This document shows, piece after piece, positions 32,976 to 41,948 of a DNA stretch of 64,000 nt (position 1 is its first letter; each line of letters starts with the position of its first letter). The stretch spans positions 1 through 64,000 of the forward strand of contig NZ_SZPX01000004.1 of NCBI RefSeq assembly GCF_005217605.1, in the 5' to 3' direction. Both the position numbers and the translations under genes were made by a program. Below the pieces are notes generated by a model. The model was not told the DNA's origin. It worked only from the letters and a program-made list of their open reading frames with translations, and made no database searches. Origin of the DNA: Sulfurimonas crateris (GTDB lineage: Bacteria > Campylobacterota > Campylobacteria > Campylobacterales > Sulfurimonadaceae).

Positions 32976-33510
32976 TAGAAGCAAAACCATACGCTTTGCT
33001 ACGCTCTATCATCTCTACTTGCTCTTGAGTGACAATCCCGCCGAGTGCAAAAACTTTAACATCTGAAATATCCAATATCCTCTTTAACTCTTCAACACCT
33101 TTTGGCTCACCTTTATTTGGGGAAGCAAAAATGGGACTGTATGTAACTGCATCTGCTCCGAGCTTCTGAGCTCTTAAAACTTCTTCTTTAGTATGAGTGC
33201 TTATAATTACGAAGAGTCCCATCCTCTTCGCTTTTGCGATCTCTTCAAATTGAGTGGAAGTAAGATGAACCCCGCTTACTCCGAGCTTATATGCAAGCTC
33301 TGCATCTTGGTGTAAAAAGCACTTTAAGCCCTTGTAGTCTCTGCAAACACCAGCAAAAACAGCGGCAAGTTCATTGTAGTTTGGGTTTGTTTTATCTCTG
33401 TAAAGAATATAGGAAGGTTTGTGCTTTTTAAGCTGTGAGTGCAGTTTTGAGCGAAAAAGTTCAGGAGTAGTGCCGTAGAACTCCTCTGATGTTATTAGAT
33501 ATTTTTGCAT
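32959..33510 (-). CDS. ThiE/TenI-family thiamine phosphate synthase-like protein
   Basis: 183 residues, TIM barrel. ThiE/TenI features are QDAELAYKLGVSGVHLTSTQ (seen as GVSGVHLT), ISTHTKEEVLRAQKLGADAVTYSPIFASPNKG, and the phosphate-binding FALGGI. It is shorter than canonical ThiE (about 210) and the pyrophosphate-binding Arg/Lys region near the N-terminus is not clear, so it could be TenI-like (thiazole tautomerase) and not a synthase. No TPP riboswitch is visible upstream. Confidence 0.8.
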   Translation of the reverse strand: MQKYLITSEEFYGTTPELFRSKLHSQLKKHKPSYILYRDKTNPNYNELAAVFAGVCRDYKGLKCFLHQDAELAYKLGVSGVHLTSTQFEEIAKAKRMGLFVIISTHTKEEVLRAQKLGADAVTYSPIFASPNKGEPKGVEELKRILDISDVKVFALGGIVTQEQVEMIERSKAYGFASIRYFF

Positions 33511-33687
33511 TAATTATACTTATCTTTTAAAGATTGATTTTTTAAAAATTTTTTACGAATGGTGAATTATACCTTATAGCAATTAATAGAGCTTTTAGTG
33601 ACGCATGTGTGACACTTTTTATTAGAAGTTTTTAACTTCTTATCCTATAAACTGCGTTAAATAATTTAAAAAAGCAGGGGAGCTATC
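33511..33687. other. Regulatory gap upstream of nrdD
   Basis: This 177-base gap between divergent genes has no gene. It contains a perfect inverted repeat AGAAGTT (33624-33630) and AACTTCT (33634-33640) around TTT, and just upstream GTGAC, GCAT, GTGTGAC (33599-33613), which repeats GTGAC. Either could be an operator for nrdD. GGGGAG near 33677-33682 is the nrdD ribosome binding site. Confidence 0.5.
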
Positions 33688-35784
33688 ATGGTTGAAAACA
33701 TACTAAAAAGAGATGGCACATATAAAGAGTTTTTATCTTTTAAGATAGAAGACGCTATTAAAAAAGCTTTCAGATCTCAAAATGTAACTTATGATAGTAC
33801 AGTATTCTTCAACGTCCTAGAAAAGATCAAAAACAAAAGGATCGTTGCCGTAGAAGATATTCAAGACCTCATAGAAAAAGAGCTCTACAAAGCGAGATAT
33901 TTTGACGTTATGCGCTCTTTCATGGTATACCGCCACACTCACAAGATGCAAAGAGAGCACGAGCTTGATGAAGATACAACTTACATCAACTCAACTCAGA
34001 CGATCGAAGAGTATATCGGAGGAACCGACTGGCGCATTAAAGCCAACTCAAATACAGGCTACTCAAACGCAGGCCTTGTAAACAATACAGCGGGTAAGGT
34101 TATCGCAAACTACTGGCTTGATAAGATCTACTCAAAAGAGGAAGGTTATGCACACCGCAACGGTGACTACCATATTCATGATCTGGATTGTCTGACGGGT
34201 TACTGTGCTGGTTGGAGCCTTAGAGTCCTGCTTGATGAGGGTTTTAACGGTGTTAGAGGAAGGGTTGAGAGCAGCGCTCCTAGACACTTCCGTGAAGCTT
34301 TAGGGCAGATGGCAAACTTTTTGGGTATTTTGCAGTCTGAGTGGGCAGGCGCTCAAGCATTCAGCTCGTTTGATACCTACTTGGCACCGTATGTATTTAA
34401 AGACAAACTGCCGTTTTATGAGATAAAAAAAGCGATAAGAAGTTTTGTCTACAACCTTAACGTACCTGCACGCTGGGGTCAGTCTCCTTTTACGAACATC
34501 ACGATCGACTGGACTGTTCCTGAAGATCTAAAAGATCAGACTCCTACATCTATGCAGACTCATCTATTTAAAAATATTTTGGACAGCGAACTTGAAGAGA
34601 TGGCAAAACATAGAGGGGCTAACTCTCTTGAGGATATGACTTACAAGCACTTTCAGCCGGAGATGAACCTTATAAACAAAGCGTACTATGAGATCATGAC
34701 AGAGGGTGATCTAACGGGTCAGCCTTTTACGTTCCCTATCCCTACCGTCAATATTACTGAAGATTTCGACTGGTACGGCGAAAATACAGACATCCTTTTT
34801 GAAAATACGGCTAAGGTCGGTTCATCATATTTTCAAAACTTTATCGGCTCGCAGTTCAAAAGAGACGAGAGAGGAAATCTGGTAGAGAATCCAGAAGCGT
34901 ATAAACCGGGACATGTTCGCTCTATGTGCTGTCGTCTGCAGTTAGACTTGCGTGAGCTTCTAAAGCGCGGAGGCGGACTGTTCGGTTCAGCTGAGATGAC
35001 AGGCTCGATAGGCGTTGTAACGATTAACATGGCTCGTTTGGGCTTTCTTTACAAAGGCAATAAAGAGGCTCTTTACAAGCGTCTTGATGAACTTATGGAG
35101 CATGCAAAATCGACTCTGGAGAAGAAGCGCGTATTTATTCAGGAGATGTATGACAGAGGGCTTTTCCCTTATACAAAAAGATATCTTCCTGGATTTAAGA
35201 ACCACTTCTCTACTATCGGGGTAAACGGCATAAACGAGATGATAAGAAACTTTACAAGTGACAGCTACGATATTGCAGACAACAGAGGCATCGAGTTTGC
35301 AACGGATATTCTAAACTACATGAGAGACAGAATGGTAGAGTTTCAAGAAGCAACGGGGAATCTTTATAATCTCGAAGCTACTCCTGCAGAAGGGACTACG
35401 TACAGATTTGCAAAAGAGGATAAGAAACGCTACGGCGACTCTATCCTTCAAGCGGGAATGGGAGAGAATATCTACTATACGAACTCCTCTCAGATCCCTG
35501 TTGATCTCACAGACGATCCGTTCAAAGCACTAGAGCTCCAAGATGATCTTCAGTGCAAATATACGGGAGGAACTGTTCTTCACCTCTATATGCAGGAGAA
35601 GATAAGCTCAACTGAGGCGTGCAGAAAACTGGTTAAAAATGTAATAACAAACTTCAGGCTGCCGTATATTACGGTGACACCTCTATTTTCAGTTTGTCCA
35701 AAACATGGATATATAGCGGGTGAGCATGAATTTTGTCCAAAATGTGACGAAGAGCTTTTAAGCGAAGTCACGATCGCATCTTAG
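33688..35784 (+). CDS. nrdD: Anaerobic ribonucleoside-triphosphate reductase, large part lacking the glycyl-radical loop
   Basis: 698 residues. An N-terminal ATP-cone (about 1-90, ILKRDGTYKEFLSFKIEDAIKKAF) precedes the ten-stranded catalytic barrel. Thiyl-radical Cys candidates are in MCCRLQLDL, and GSIGVVTINMARLG is a barrel strand. The C-terminus ends with a zinc knuckle of the type CPKH and CPKC (3 Cys, 1 His), then DEELLSEVTIAS and the stop. Normal NrdD continues after the zinc site into a glycyl-radical loop, which is missing here and is encoded by the next small gene. It makes deoxynucleotides without oxygen. Confidence 0.93.
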   Translation: MVENILKRDGTYKEFLSFKIEDAIKKAFRSQNVTYDSTVFFNVLEKIKNKRIVAVEDIQDLIEKELYKARYFDVMRSFMVYRHTHKMQREHELDEDTTYINSTQTIEEYIGGTDWRIKANSNTGYSNAGLVNNTAGKVIANYWLDKIYSKEEGYAHRNGDYHIHDLDCLTGYCAGWSLRVLLDEGFNGVRGRVESSAPRHFREALGQMANFLGILQSEWAGAQAFSSFDTYLAPYVFKDKLPFYEIKKAIRSFVYNLNVPARWGQSPFTNITIDWTVPEDLKDQTPTSMQTHLFKNILDSELEEMAKHRGANSLEDMTYKHFQPEMNLINKAYYEIMTEGDLTGQPFTFPIPTVNITEDFDWYGENTDILFENTAKVGSSYFQNFIGSQFKRDERGNLVENPEAYKPGHVRSMCCRLQLDLRELLKRGGGLFGSAEMTGSIGVVTINMARLGFLYKGNKEALYKRLDELMEHAKSTLEKKRVFIQEMYDRGLFPYTKRYLPGFKNHFSTIGVNGINEMIRNFTSDSYDIADNRGIEFATDILNYMRDRMVEFQEATGNLYNLEATPAEGTTYRFAKEDKKRYGDSILQAGMGENIYYTNSSQIPVDLTDDPFKALELQDDLQCKYTGGTVLHLYMQEKISSTEACRKLVKNVITNFRLPYITVTPLFSVCPKHGYIAGEHEFCPKCDEELLSEVTIAS

Positions 35785-35801
35785 TAAAGGAGGTAAAAAA
35801 G

Positions 35802-35954
35802 ATGAGTAAAAACGAAGCTTTGGCTATGTTGAAAGAGAGAAGACAAAAATGTATCGTTTACACAAGAGTTATGGGTTATCACAGACCTGTAGAGAGTTTC
35901 AACGTAGGTAAAACCGGTGAGCACAAACAGAGAAAACAGTTCGCTGAGTGCTAA
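35802..35954 (+). CDS. Separate 50-residue NrdD glycyl-radical domain
   Basis: A short gene 17 bases after the nrdD stop, in a different frame, with a near-perfect AAAGGAGG at 35786-35793 and ATG 35802. Its residues 17-36 (CIVYTRVMGYHRP and ESFNVG) match the end of NrdD proteins, where the Gly of RVxGY is the stable radical carrier; here it is Gly25. GKTGEHKQRKQF follows, also as in NrdD tails. The first 16 residues (MSKNEALAMLKERRQK) resemble the linker after the zinc site. It would bind the large chain in trans and be activated by NrdG, whose gene overlaps its end. Confidence 0.88.
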   Translation: MSKNEALAMLKERRQKCIVYTRVMGYHRPVESFNVGKTGEHKQRKQFAEC

Positions 35955-36618
35955 GGTTATCTATGATTTGACATCATTCACCCACTTGGATTATCCAGAC
36001 CATCTATCATGCATAGTGTGGTTTAGTGGGTGCAATATGCGCTGCGATTACTGCTACAATAAAGATATAGTTTTTGCCAAAGATGGCAAATATAGCTACG
36101 ACGACATTCTCGATTTTCTAAAAACAAGAGTAAATCTTCTCGAAGCGGTTGTTTTATCAGGCGGAGAGGCATCATCGTATGACTTAGTGCCGTTTTGCCG
36201 CAAGATAAAAGAGCTTGGCTTTAAGATAAAGCTAGATACCAACGGTACGAACTTTTTGCATATTAAAGAGCTTATTGAAGAAGATCTTTTGGATTATGTT
36301 GCACTCGACTACAAAGCGCCAAAAGCAAAATTCACTCAAATAACGCACTCAAACAAGTTTGACGAATTTTCTAAAACGCTTGACTATCTAATAAAGAGAG
36401 ATATAGAGTTTGAAGCAAGGACGACCCTTCATGCAGACCTGCTCGATGCGGCAGACGTGAATGACATCATGGCTGACCTAAAAGAGCGCGGCTATAAAAC
36501 CCTTTTTTATATTCAGGAGTTTTTAGACACAGGAGAAAATATTGCAGGGCTCAACGCTCCAAAGAGCAAGTTTGAGAGAACACTTCTGCATGACACTTTA
36601 GAAGTTAGCTTTAGATAA
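35917..36618 (+). CDS. nrdG: NrdD-activating radical SAM protein
   Basis: 233 residues from GTG 35917, overlapping the glycyl-radical gene by 38 bases in another frame; CTG or TTG codons downstream are possible alternatives, since homology clearly begins near AKVIYDLTSFT. The [4Fe-4S] motif CxxxCxxC is in GCNMRCDYCYN, and the SAM-binding GGE is in LSGGEASSY. It makes the glycyl radical on NrdD from SAM and reduced flavodoxin or ferredoxin. The overlap suggests translational coupling to its direct substrate. Confidence 0.93.
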   Translation: MSTNRENSSLSAKVIYDLTSFTHLDYPDHLSCIVWFSGCNMRCDYCYNKDIVFAKDGKYSYDDILDFLKTRVNLLEAVVLSGGEASSYDLVPFCRKIKELGFKIKLDTNGTNFLHIKELIEEDLLDYVALDYKAPKAKFTQITHSNKFDEFSKTLDYLIKRDIEFEARTTLHADLLDAADVNDIMADLKERGYKTLFYIQEFLDTGENIAGLNAPKSKFERTLLHDTLEVSFR

Positions 36619-36626
36619 CTTCTAAT

Positions 36627-39458
36627 TTACTCCAAGTCTACACTGACCTCTATTTTTTCAGAGCCTCTCATCAGAGTTACGTTCAGTGAATCTTTGGCAA
36701 AAGCGAGCTCGGTTTTAACCTCATATATACTCTGTACTTTATTTCCGTCAATTGCAACTACTCTGTCTTTCGGCTCTATTTTGGCTTTTTGTGCGGGTGA
36801 ATCATCAACCAGTTTTTTCACCTCTAACTTCTCATTATCTTCAAAATAGATGCCCAGTTTTTTTGCTTTTTGTGTCGTTACTGCTGATGGGTAGAGAAGA
36901 TAGTCCGCTATTCCCGGCTCAGGGTTTGTGTGGTTTAGCACTATTGTATAATCCGCGATCCCTCTTCTGTGAGCTCTTTTTGGAATTCCGTGACCGTGCA
37001 TAATATGTCCGTTGCCGGCTAAAACTGCCATTGAGTAGTCGGGATTCTTATTCATAAACTCTACCATATTTTCAGCCATCGACTCATCCCAAAGAAGCTG
37101 TGCATGGTAAAACTCGTCAAAATTTTTAAAGCTCTTTGATTGGTGCATACCAAATATCCCTCTTAACTGCTCGACATACTTCGGGTTTTCAAAATCAATA
37201 GAATCCGGGATCACTTCAAGCTGTTCGCTTGAGAGCGAATCAAACCCTCCGTTTACAACCTTTTTTGTGATCTCTCTGTCAATATTAAGAGCTACGATAG
37301 GAATACGCTTCTCCTTTGCAAAAAGTATGATCGGACGGTAGAGCTCATAGTCGTACTTCCATCTTTTGAAATACTCTGTCTTTACTATCATCTCTTTTTC
37401 GCTGATCTTGCCTGCTATAAAATCATCAAGATGCTTTTGAAACTGCTGCTGAAACATCTCCATTCCGATTGCTAGTTTCGGGTTTTGTCTATACATAGCT
37501 TTAATTATCTTTAACTGATTTAGATGGCTTGAGAACTCTGTATGCTGCTCTCCGATATATACAACCCTCTTTTTTGCCATCTCATCGATTATGTCGTTTA
37601 GGTTTTCAACGGCAGGTTTTATTGCGTAGGAGTCGGCATTTATATTATAAACTATCCCGTTTTGAGACTCTTTTGTTGATTTGTGCACGATCTTTTCATC
37701 TTCAAAAACAACGGTGGAGTATTTACCAAGATGTCTCAATCTGTAAAATATAGATCTTGATAGTTTATCCATCTCAAATACCGCAGCGACATAGGCGCCG
37801 TTTAGAGGATTTTTAAATATCTCTATCTTTGCATCCCCCTGCATCTCAAACGGAATAGATATCTGATTTAAAAGAGAGTTTTTCGCGCCTAAGATAAATA
37901 TATTGTTGGATTTAAGCTCCTCATACTTCACCTCATCGGCATATTTGAAATTTTTAAATATCATCTTGAACTTTGAGAACTTCTCCTCATCTGCTCTATC
38001 TACAACAACAAGGGCATTGCCCTCGATAATTTTAGAGATAACGGGAGGTGTTTCAAGAGGATTAAGCCTTCTAAAGAGCTCATAATTCTCATCTATGACA
38101 ATTTTTGTAGGTTCAATATCGAGTTCAAAACGCTGTTTTTTACTGCTTAGGTCTATTTTAGTGGTCAGGCACTCTTTGTTTGAACATATAGAGATTGGAA
38201 TAAACTCCGCCTTGTTGTTGCTTACAATATCAAACTCAAGAACATATCTATCCTCTACAAACATCAGACTTGTGTTGCTTATACTGAAATCCAACGCCCC
38301 TTTTTCATAGATCAGGTTTTTAAAGATGTTGTCTAGTTTTTGATTTGAGCTCTTCTCATATATCTCTTTTAAATTCTCATAGGCAGCGGTTTTAAAAGCA
38401 TACTCTTGAAGCAGCGTCTTTGTTCCCTCATCAAATGCCTTCTCTCCTATCTTTTGCTCCAGCATATAGAAGAAAAAAGCCACCTTCTCATAACCTATGG
38501 CATTTTTTGAATTTTGTGTTTTATGCTCAAAATCAATAGGCGCTATTTCATTATGTGCATTTACGTAAGAGTCATACTTTATAAGCATATCTTTTCTATA
38601 TTCGACCTCTTTTTTCGCTTTTTTGGCATAGAGATAGTCGGCATAGTAGGTAGTCATCCCCTCAACCCAGTTTCCTTTATATGGAGCATAAACATAGTTT
38701 CCAAACCACTGATGAGCTATCTCGTGCCCGAGTGAGCTCTCTAAAATATACTCTTTGTCTATTATCTGCTTGCCGATGAGAGTGTATGTCGGCATAGAGT
38801 AGCCTGCCGGAAACTGTGTCTCTACGATCGAGAAGTTGTTGTATGGTAAAAAGCCGAAGAGCTCTTTGTAAAGCTCAAAGTACTCCTCGCTCTTTTTAAA
38901 GTAATTCTCTCTCAATTGCTGGTTGTCAGAGTAGAAGTATGTAGATAGTTTTAAACCGCTTTTTGTATTTACGGAGTTAATTTTATAATCCTTAGACGCT
39001 ACAATATTTACTCTATCAAGCGGATAATCAAAGATAAAAGTAGTAACGCCATCTTTTTTCTTAGTTTGGGTAGCCTCGACTATTGAGATCATCTCAGGAT
39101 TTGAGACAACTGTTTCATATTTACACATCATATCAACTTTTGGATACCAGTTCTCAAGCAGTACAACATCTGAATTAACCAGATTGAACTTATGCGTAAA
39201 CAGTATCTCAACATCCACATCTTCACTCTTTTTTACAAGAGTGGGAATATTGTTTTGAACACTTAGAGATGCCCCTTTTATCTCTGATATATTTGCTTGT
39301 GTATCAAGCAGCGTTATCGTTGGATGGTCGCTAGAGATGAGAGCTCTGCCCTCAAGCTCTCCCTTACTCGTATCTATATCGATATTAAGTGTATATCTGC
39401 ACTCATGTGCGTAAATAATAGATGTAAAGAGTGAGGATAGTAGAAGTAATTTTTTCAT
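36627..39458 (-). CDS. Secreted M1 peptidase-like / ChaN / PDZ fusion protein
   Basis: 943 residues from ATG 39458, which gives a signal peptide (MKKLLLLSSLFTSIIYAH) and has AAAGGA upstream; an in-frame codon at 39599 would run over the divergent gene. Three parts are seen. (1) An M1 gluzincin module with HEIAH at 245-249 and Glu266 in NWVEGMTTY, a His-to-Glu spacing of 16 residues where canonical M1 enzymes have 18. (2) A ChaN/DUF399 module, about 640-860, with YIGEQHTEFSSH, AIGMEMFQQQFQ and VLAGNGHIMHGHG. (3) A C-terminal PDZ domain, about 870-943. ChaN proteins bind haem in iron uptake. Likely periplasmic or outer-membrane linked. Confidence 0.85.
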   Translation of the reverse strand: MKKLLLLSSLFTSIIYAHECRYTLNIDIDTSKGELEGRALISSDHPTITLLDTQANISEIKGASLSVQNNIPTLVKKSEDVDVEILFTHKFNLVNSDVVLLENWYPKVDMMCKYETVVSNPEMISIVEATQTKKKDGVTTFIFDYPLDRVNIVASKDYKINSVNTKSGLKLSTYFYSDNQQLRENYFKKSEEYFELYKELFGFLPYNNFSIVETQFPAGYSMPTYTLIGKQIIDKEYILESSLGHEIAHQWFGNYVYAPYKGNWVEGMTTYYADYLYAKKAKKEVEYRKDMLIKYDSYVNAHNEIAPIDFEHKTQNSKNAIGYEKVAFFFYMLEQKIGEKAFDEGTKTLLQEYAFKTAAYENLKEIYEKSSNQKLDNIFKNLIYEKGALDFSISNTSLMFVEDRYVLEFDIVSNNKAEFIPISICSNKECLTTKIDLSSKKQRFELDIEPTKIVIDENYELFRRLNPLETPPVISKIIEGNALVVVDRADEEKFSKFKMIFKNFKYADEVKYEELKSNNIFILGAKNSLLNQISIPFEMQGDAKIEIFKNPLNGAYVAAVFEMDKLSRSIFYRLRHLGKYSTVVFEDEKIVHKSTKESQNGIVYNINADSYAIKPAVENLNDIIDEMAKKRVVYIGEQHTEFSSHLNQLKIIKAMYRQNPKLAIGMEMFQQQFQKHLDDFIAGKISEKEMIVKTEYFKRWKYDYELYRPIILFAKEKRIPIVALNIDREITKKVVNGGFDSLSSEQLEVIPDSIDFENPKYVEQLRGIFGMHQSKSFKNFDEFYHAQLLWDESMAENMVEFMNKNPDYSMAVLAGNGHIMHGHGIPKRAHRRGIADYTIVLNHTNPEPGIADYLLYPSAVTTQKAKKLGIYFEDNEKLEVKKLVDDSPAQKAKIEPKDRVVAIDGNKVQSIYEVKTELAFAKDSLNVTLMRGSEKIEVSVDLE

Positions 39459-39579
39459 GATTTGCCAATCCTTTAATATAAGAAAATGTATTTTAACTAG
39501 AAAAAGAATACTAATACCAAATAGAATTAAATGACCAATATCAAGAGAATTTATTTTAATTATTAGGTAGAATACAGGC

Positions 39580-41283
39580 ATGGAAAATAAGCTGAACAAA
39601 AGAGAGCGTTACAAGGCTCAACTAAGACCCATTGACTACTACAAAGATTTCGATAATATAGATTTCGAGAGTCTAAATGAAGCTGACAGGTTCTATCTTC
39701 AAGATTTTGGGATATTCAACACCAATTTTTTAGAGGATGAGTTTACCATACGCATACGCATCCCCGGCGGAGAGATAAGTGCCCAGATGTTTCAAGAGAT
39801 AGCCGACATCGTAGATGAGTATGACTTGACCATTATACTAACGGCAAGATCCGGCATACAGCTTCACGACGTAGACGTAGATGATGTATTGGATATCCAT
39901 AAACGCATAAACGCTCTTGGAGTCACAACCTGGCAGAGTTTCGGCGATAACGTTAGGAACATAGTTACCGACCCTTATGACGGGTGCGGAGAGTTTAGCG
40001 AGATAGAGACTTACCCTATAGTTGTGCAGATGCACGACTACATCATAAAAAATCCGCGTTATGTGGGAATGCTTCCCCGCCGTGTCTCGGTCGGTATATC
40101 GGGTAACCGCGCGAATGTCACCTCATTTTTTGCAAATGACATATATTTTGCACTTGCTAAAAAAGATGGTGTGTTCGGATTTAACGTATATATGGGCGGC
40201 AAAAACACCGAAGTCGCAAAGAGCGCAGATATATTTTTACTCAAAGATGAAGTATTTGATTTTTTTAAAGCTTTTGTAGAGGCATTTTATCTTCACGGTT
40301 CACGATTTTCACGCGCTAAAACACGCATCTTTCATATGATCGAAGATATTGGGATGGAGGGACTCAAAGCTTACATTAAAAAAGAGTACAAAAAAGATTT
40401 TCAAAGCCAAGGCGAATTGATACTTGAGAAAAAGGAGTTTAGTGAATTTCACAAACTCAAAGACGGCACCTACGCTTTTTGCTACCAAACAGATTTTTCT
40501 AGACTCAAGACAGACGAGATAAAAGAGATTGCCGACTTTGCGACGAAAAACAGCCTCAAAATAAGATTTGGAATAGACCAAAACATCTATCTTTTAGGAT
40601 TAAAAGAGCCCTCTTCTCCTCTAAGATCACAAGCGCTCAGCGAGACGATCGTCGCATGCGCAGGAAATCTCTGCCCATACGCCGTTTGGAGCATCAAAGA
40701 TGAGACATCCTACCTTCCGCTTGATAAGATAAATGAACATCGCATACAAGTAGGTTTTTCTGGTTGCGCAAAGGGTTGCGGCAGACATAGACATACCGAC
40801 ATAGGTCTTATAGGTCTTAAGACGAACAATTTCGGAGATACCGAAGGGGGAGCTAGAATATTTCTCGGCGCTCTACACTCAAACGGAGCATCGGTTGGAC
40901 GACAACTCTTCTCAATGGTTCCCTTTGTTCATCTGCATGAGACGGTATCTCTTGTCATAGAACTCTTTGAACTTAGCGGATACAAAGATTTTGAAGAGTA
41001 TGCAAGCAATGTTTTAATTCACTGCAGCGAAGAGTTTTTATCTTTGTGGGTTTTGGCAAATCTTGAGACAAACAGTACTATTGCCGTGCCCAAACTGGGT
41101 AGTATACAAAGTTTTGAGTATGAAAAAGAGTTGCTTAAAAAAGAGTTTGCAGAGCTTGATTTCTGGGAGCATGTGGATGAGAATTTTCATGACGGGGTGA
41201 GTTACCTTAGCAAAAAACTATGGACCATTGAGGGTGAAGACCCGCATTATAAACCAAAAATAGAGAGAACTAACTTTCGTTAA
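39580..41283 (+). CDS. Siroheme-[4Fe-4S] nitrite/sulfite reductase
   Basis: 567 residues with the two ferredoxin-like half-repeats of this superfamily: IRIRIPGGEISAQM and LTARSGIQLHDV, then SGNRANVTSF and, in the second half, IRFGIDQNIYLLG. The cluster Cys are 360 and 365 (CAGNLC) and 396 and 400 (GCAKGCGRH). The first pair is spaced CX4C where siroheme reductases usually have CX5C. It would reduce nitrite or sulfite by six electrons using ferredoxin; which one is undecided. A TAGAAT at 39568-39573 lies oddly close to the start. It overlaps the convergent response-regulator gene by 14 bases. Confidence 0.85.
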   Translation: MENKLNKRERYKAQLRPIDYYKDFDNIDFESLNEADRFYLQDFGIFNTNFLEDEFTIRIRIPGGEISAQMFQEIADIVDEYDLTIILTARSGIQLHDVDVDDVLDIHKRINALGVTTWQSFGDNVRNIVTDPYDGCGEFSEIETYPIVVQMHDYIIKNPRYVGMLPRRVSVGISGNRANVTSFFANDIYFALAKKDGVFGFNVYMGGKNTEVAKSADIFLLKDEVFDFFKAFVEAFYLHGSRFSRAKTRIFHMIEDIGMEGLKAYIKKEYKKDFQSQGELILEKKEFSEFHKLKDGTYAFCYQTDFSRLKTDEIKEIADFATKNSLKIRFGIDQNIYLLGLKEPSSPLRSQALSETIVACAGNLCPYAVWSIKDETSYLPLDKINEHRIQVGFSGCAKGCGRHRHTDIGLIGLKTNNFGDTEGGARIFLGALHSNGASVGRQLFSMVPFVHLHETVSLVIELFELSGYKDFEEYASNVLIHCSEEFLSLWVLANLETNSTIAVPKLGSIQSFEYEKELLKKEFAELDFWEHVDENFHDGVSYLSKKLWTIEGEDPHYKPKIERTNFR

Positions 41284-41947
41284 AAGAGAGCTGATAGCCG
41301 ACACCTTTTACATTTTTTATCAATTTTTTTGAGGTTTTGGCTCTAAATCTTCTAATAAATGTTCTTACTCTCTCATCGCTTACCTCTTCGCCCCATAAAC
41401 TCTCTTTTATTTCGTTGTCATCAACGACTCTGTTTTTACCCTCAAGCAAAAGAGCCAAAAACTTTGTCTCATTTTTAGAGAGCGGCACATATCTATCGTT
41501 TTTATAGAGAGAACTTGTACCCTTGTTAAAAATGAATCCATCGCCCAGTTTTATAGATTTTTTACCGAGCTTTGGCGTTATAGCTCCTATATACTCCAAA
41601 ACCTCATCAGGATCAAAAGGTTTTAAAAAGTATTTTGTTATCCCGATGTCTATGGCGCTAAAGAGCTTCTCTTTCTCGCTAAATGCGCTAAGTATTATGA
41701 TCGGTGTTTTTGGACTTATCTGCTTTATCTCTTTTGCCATATCAAGCCCTGAGAGACGCGGCATCATAATGTCGGTAATGACAATATCAGGTTTTGTTTT
41801 TTTAAAGAGCTCCAACCCCTCTACCCCGTCAACAGCAACTATAAAGCTGTGAAAGTTATCGCCTATAGCATCTTTTAAAAGCCTTGCAAGATTCTCTTCA
41901 TCCTCTACAAGTAAAACCTTAATCTCTTTTAACGCTCTGTTTTTCAT
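41270..41947 (-). CDS. OmpR-type response regulator
   Basis: 225 residues. The receiver domain (about 10-125) has the acidic pair in LLVEDEEN, phospho-acceptor Asp in DIVITDIMMPRLSG, Ser/Thr in ILSAFSEKE and Lys in YFLKPFDPDE. The C-terminal winged helix (about 135-225) has LSKNETKFLALLLEGKNRVV and GVGYQLSF. It is paired with the sensor kinase gene two bases upstream, and its targets are unknown; the convergent siroheme reductase gene is a candidate. Confidence 0.94.
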   Translation of the reverse strand: MKNRALKEIKVLLVEDEENLARLLKDAIGDNFHSFIVAVDGVEGLELFKKTKPDIVITDIMMPRLSGLDMAKEIKQISPKTPIIILSAFSEKEKLFSAIDIGITKYFLKPFDPDEVLEYIGAITPKLGKKSIKLGDGFIFNKGTSSLYKNDRYVPLSKNETKFLALLLEGKNRVVDDNEIKESLWGEEVSDERVRTFIRRFRAKTSKKLIKNVKGVGYQLSFNES

Positions 41948-41948
41948 A

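Noticed and set aside
33511-33687. TPP riboswitch for the ThiE/TenI-like gene
   Set aside because: No CUGAGA or other conserved TPP-box sequence in the leader on either strand.
35763-35801. Programmed frameshift joining nrdD to the glycyl-radical frame, given A-runs and an SD-like AAAGGAGG
   Set aside because: The nrdD frame ends at 35784, before the A-run, so a ribosome would already have terminated; the SD-ATG spacing fits independent initiation. Not fully excluded.
39459-39599. 47-residue upstream extension of the M1-ChaN-PDZ protein
   Set aside because: It would overlap the start of the divergent siroheme reductase gene and bury the signal peptide; ATG 39458 has its own ribosome binding site.
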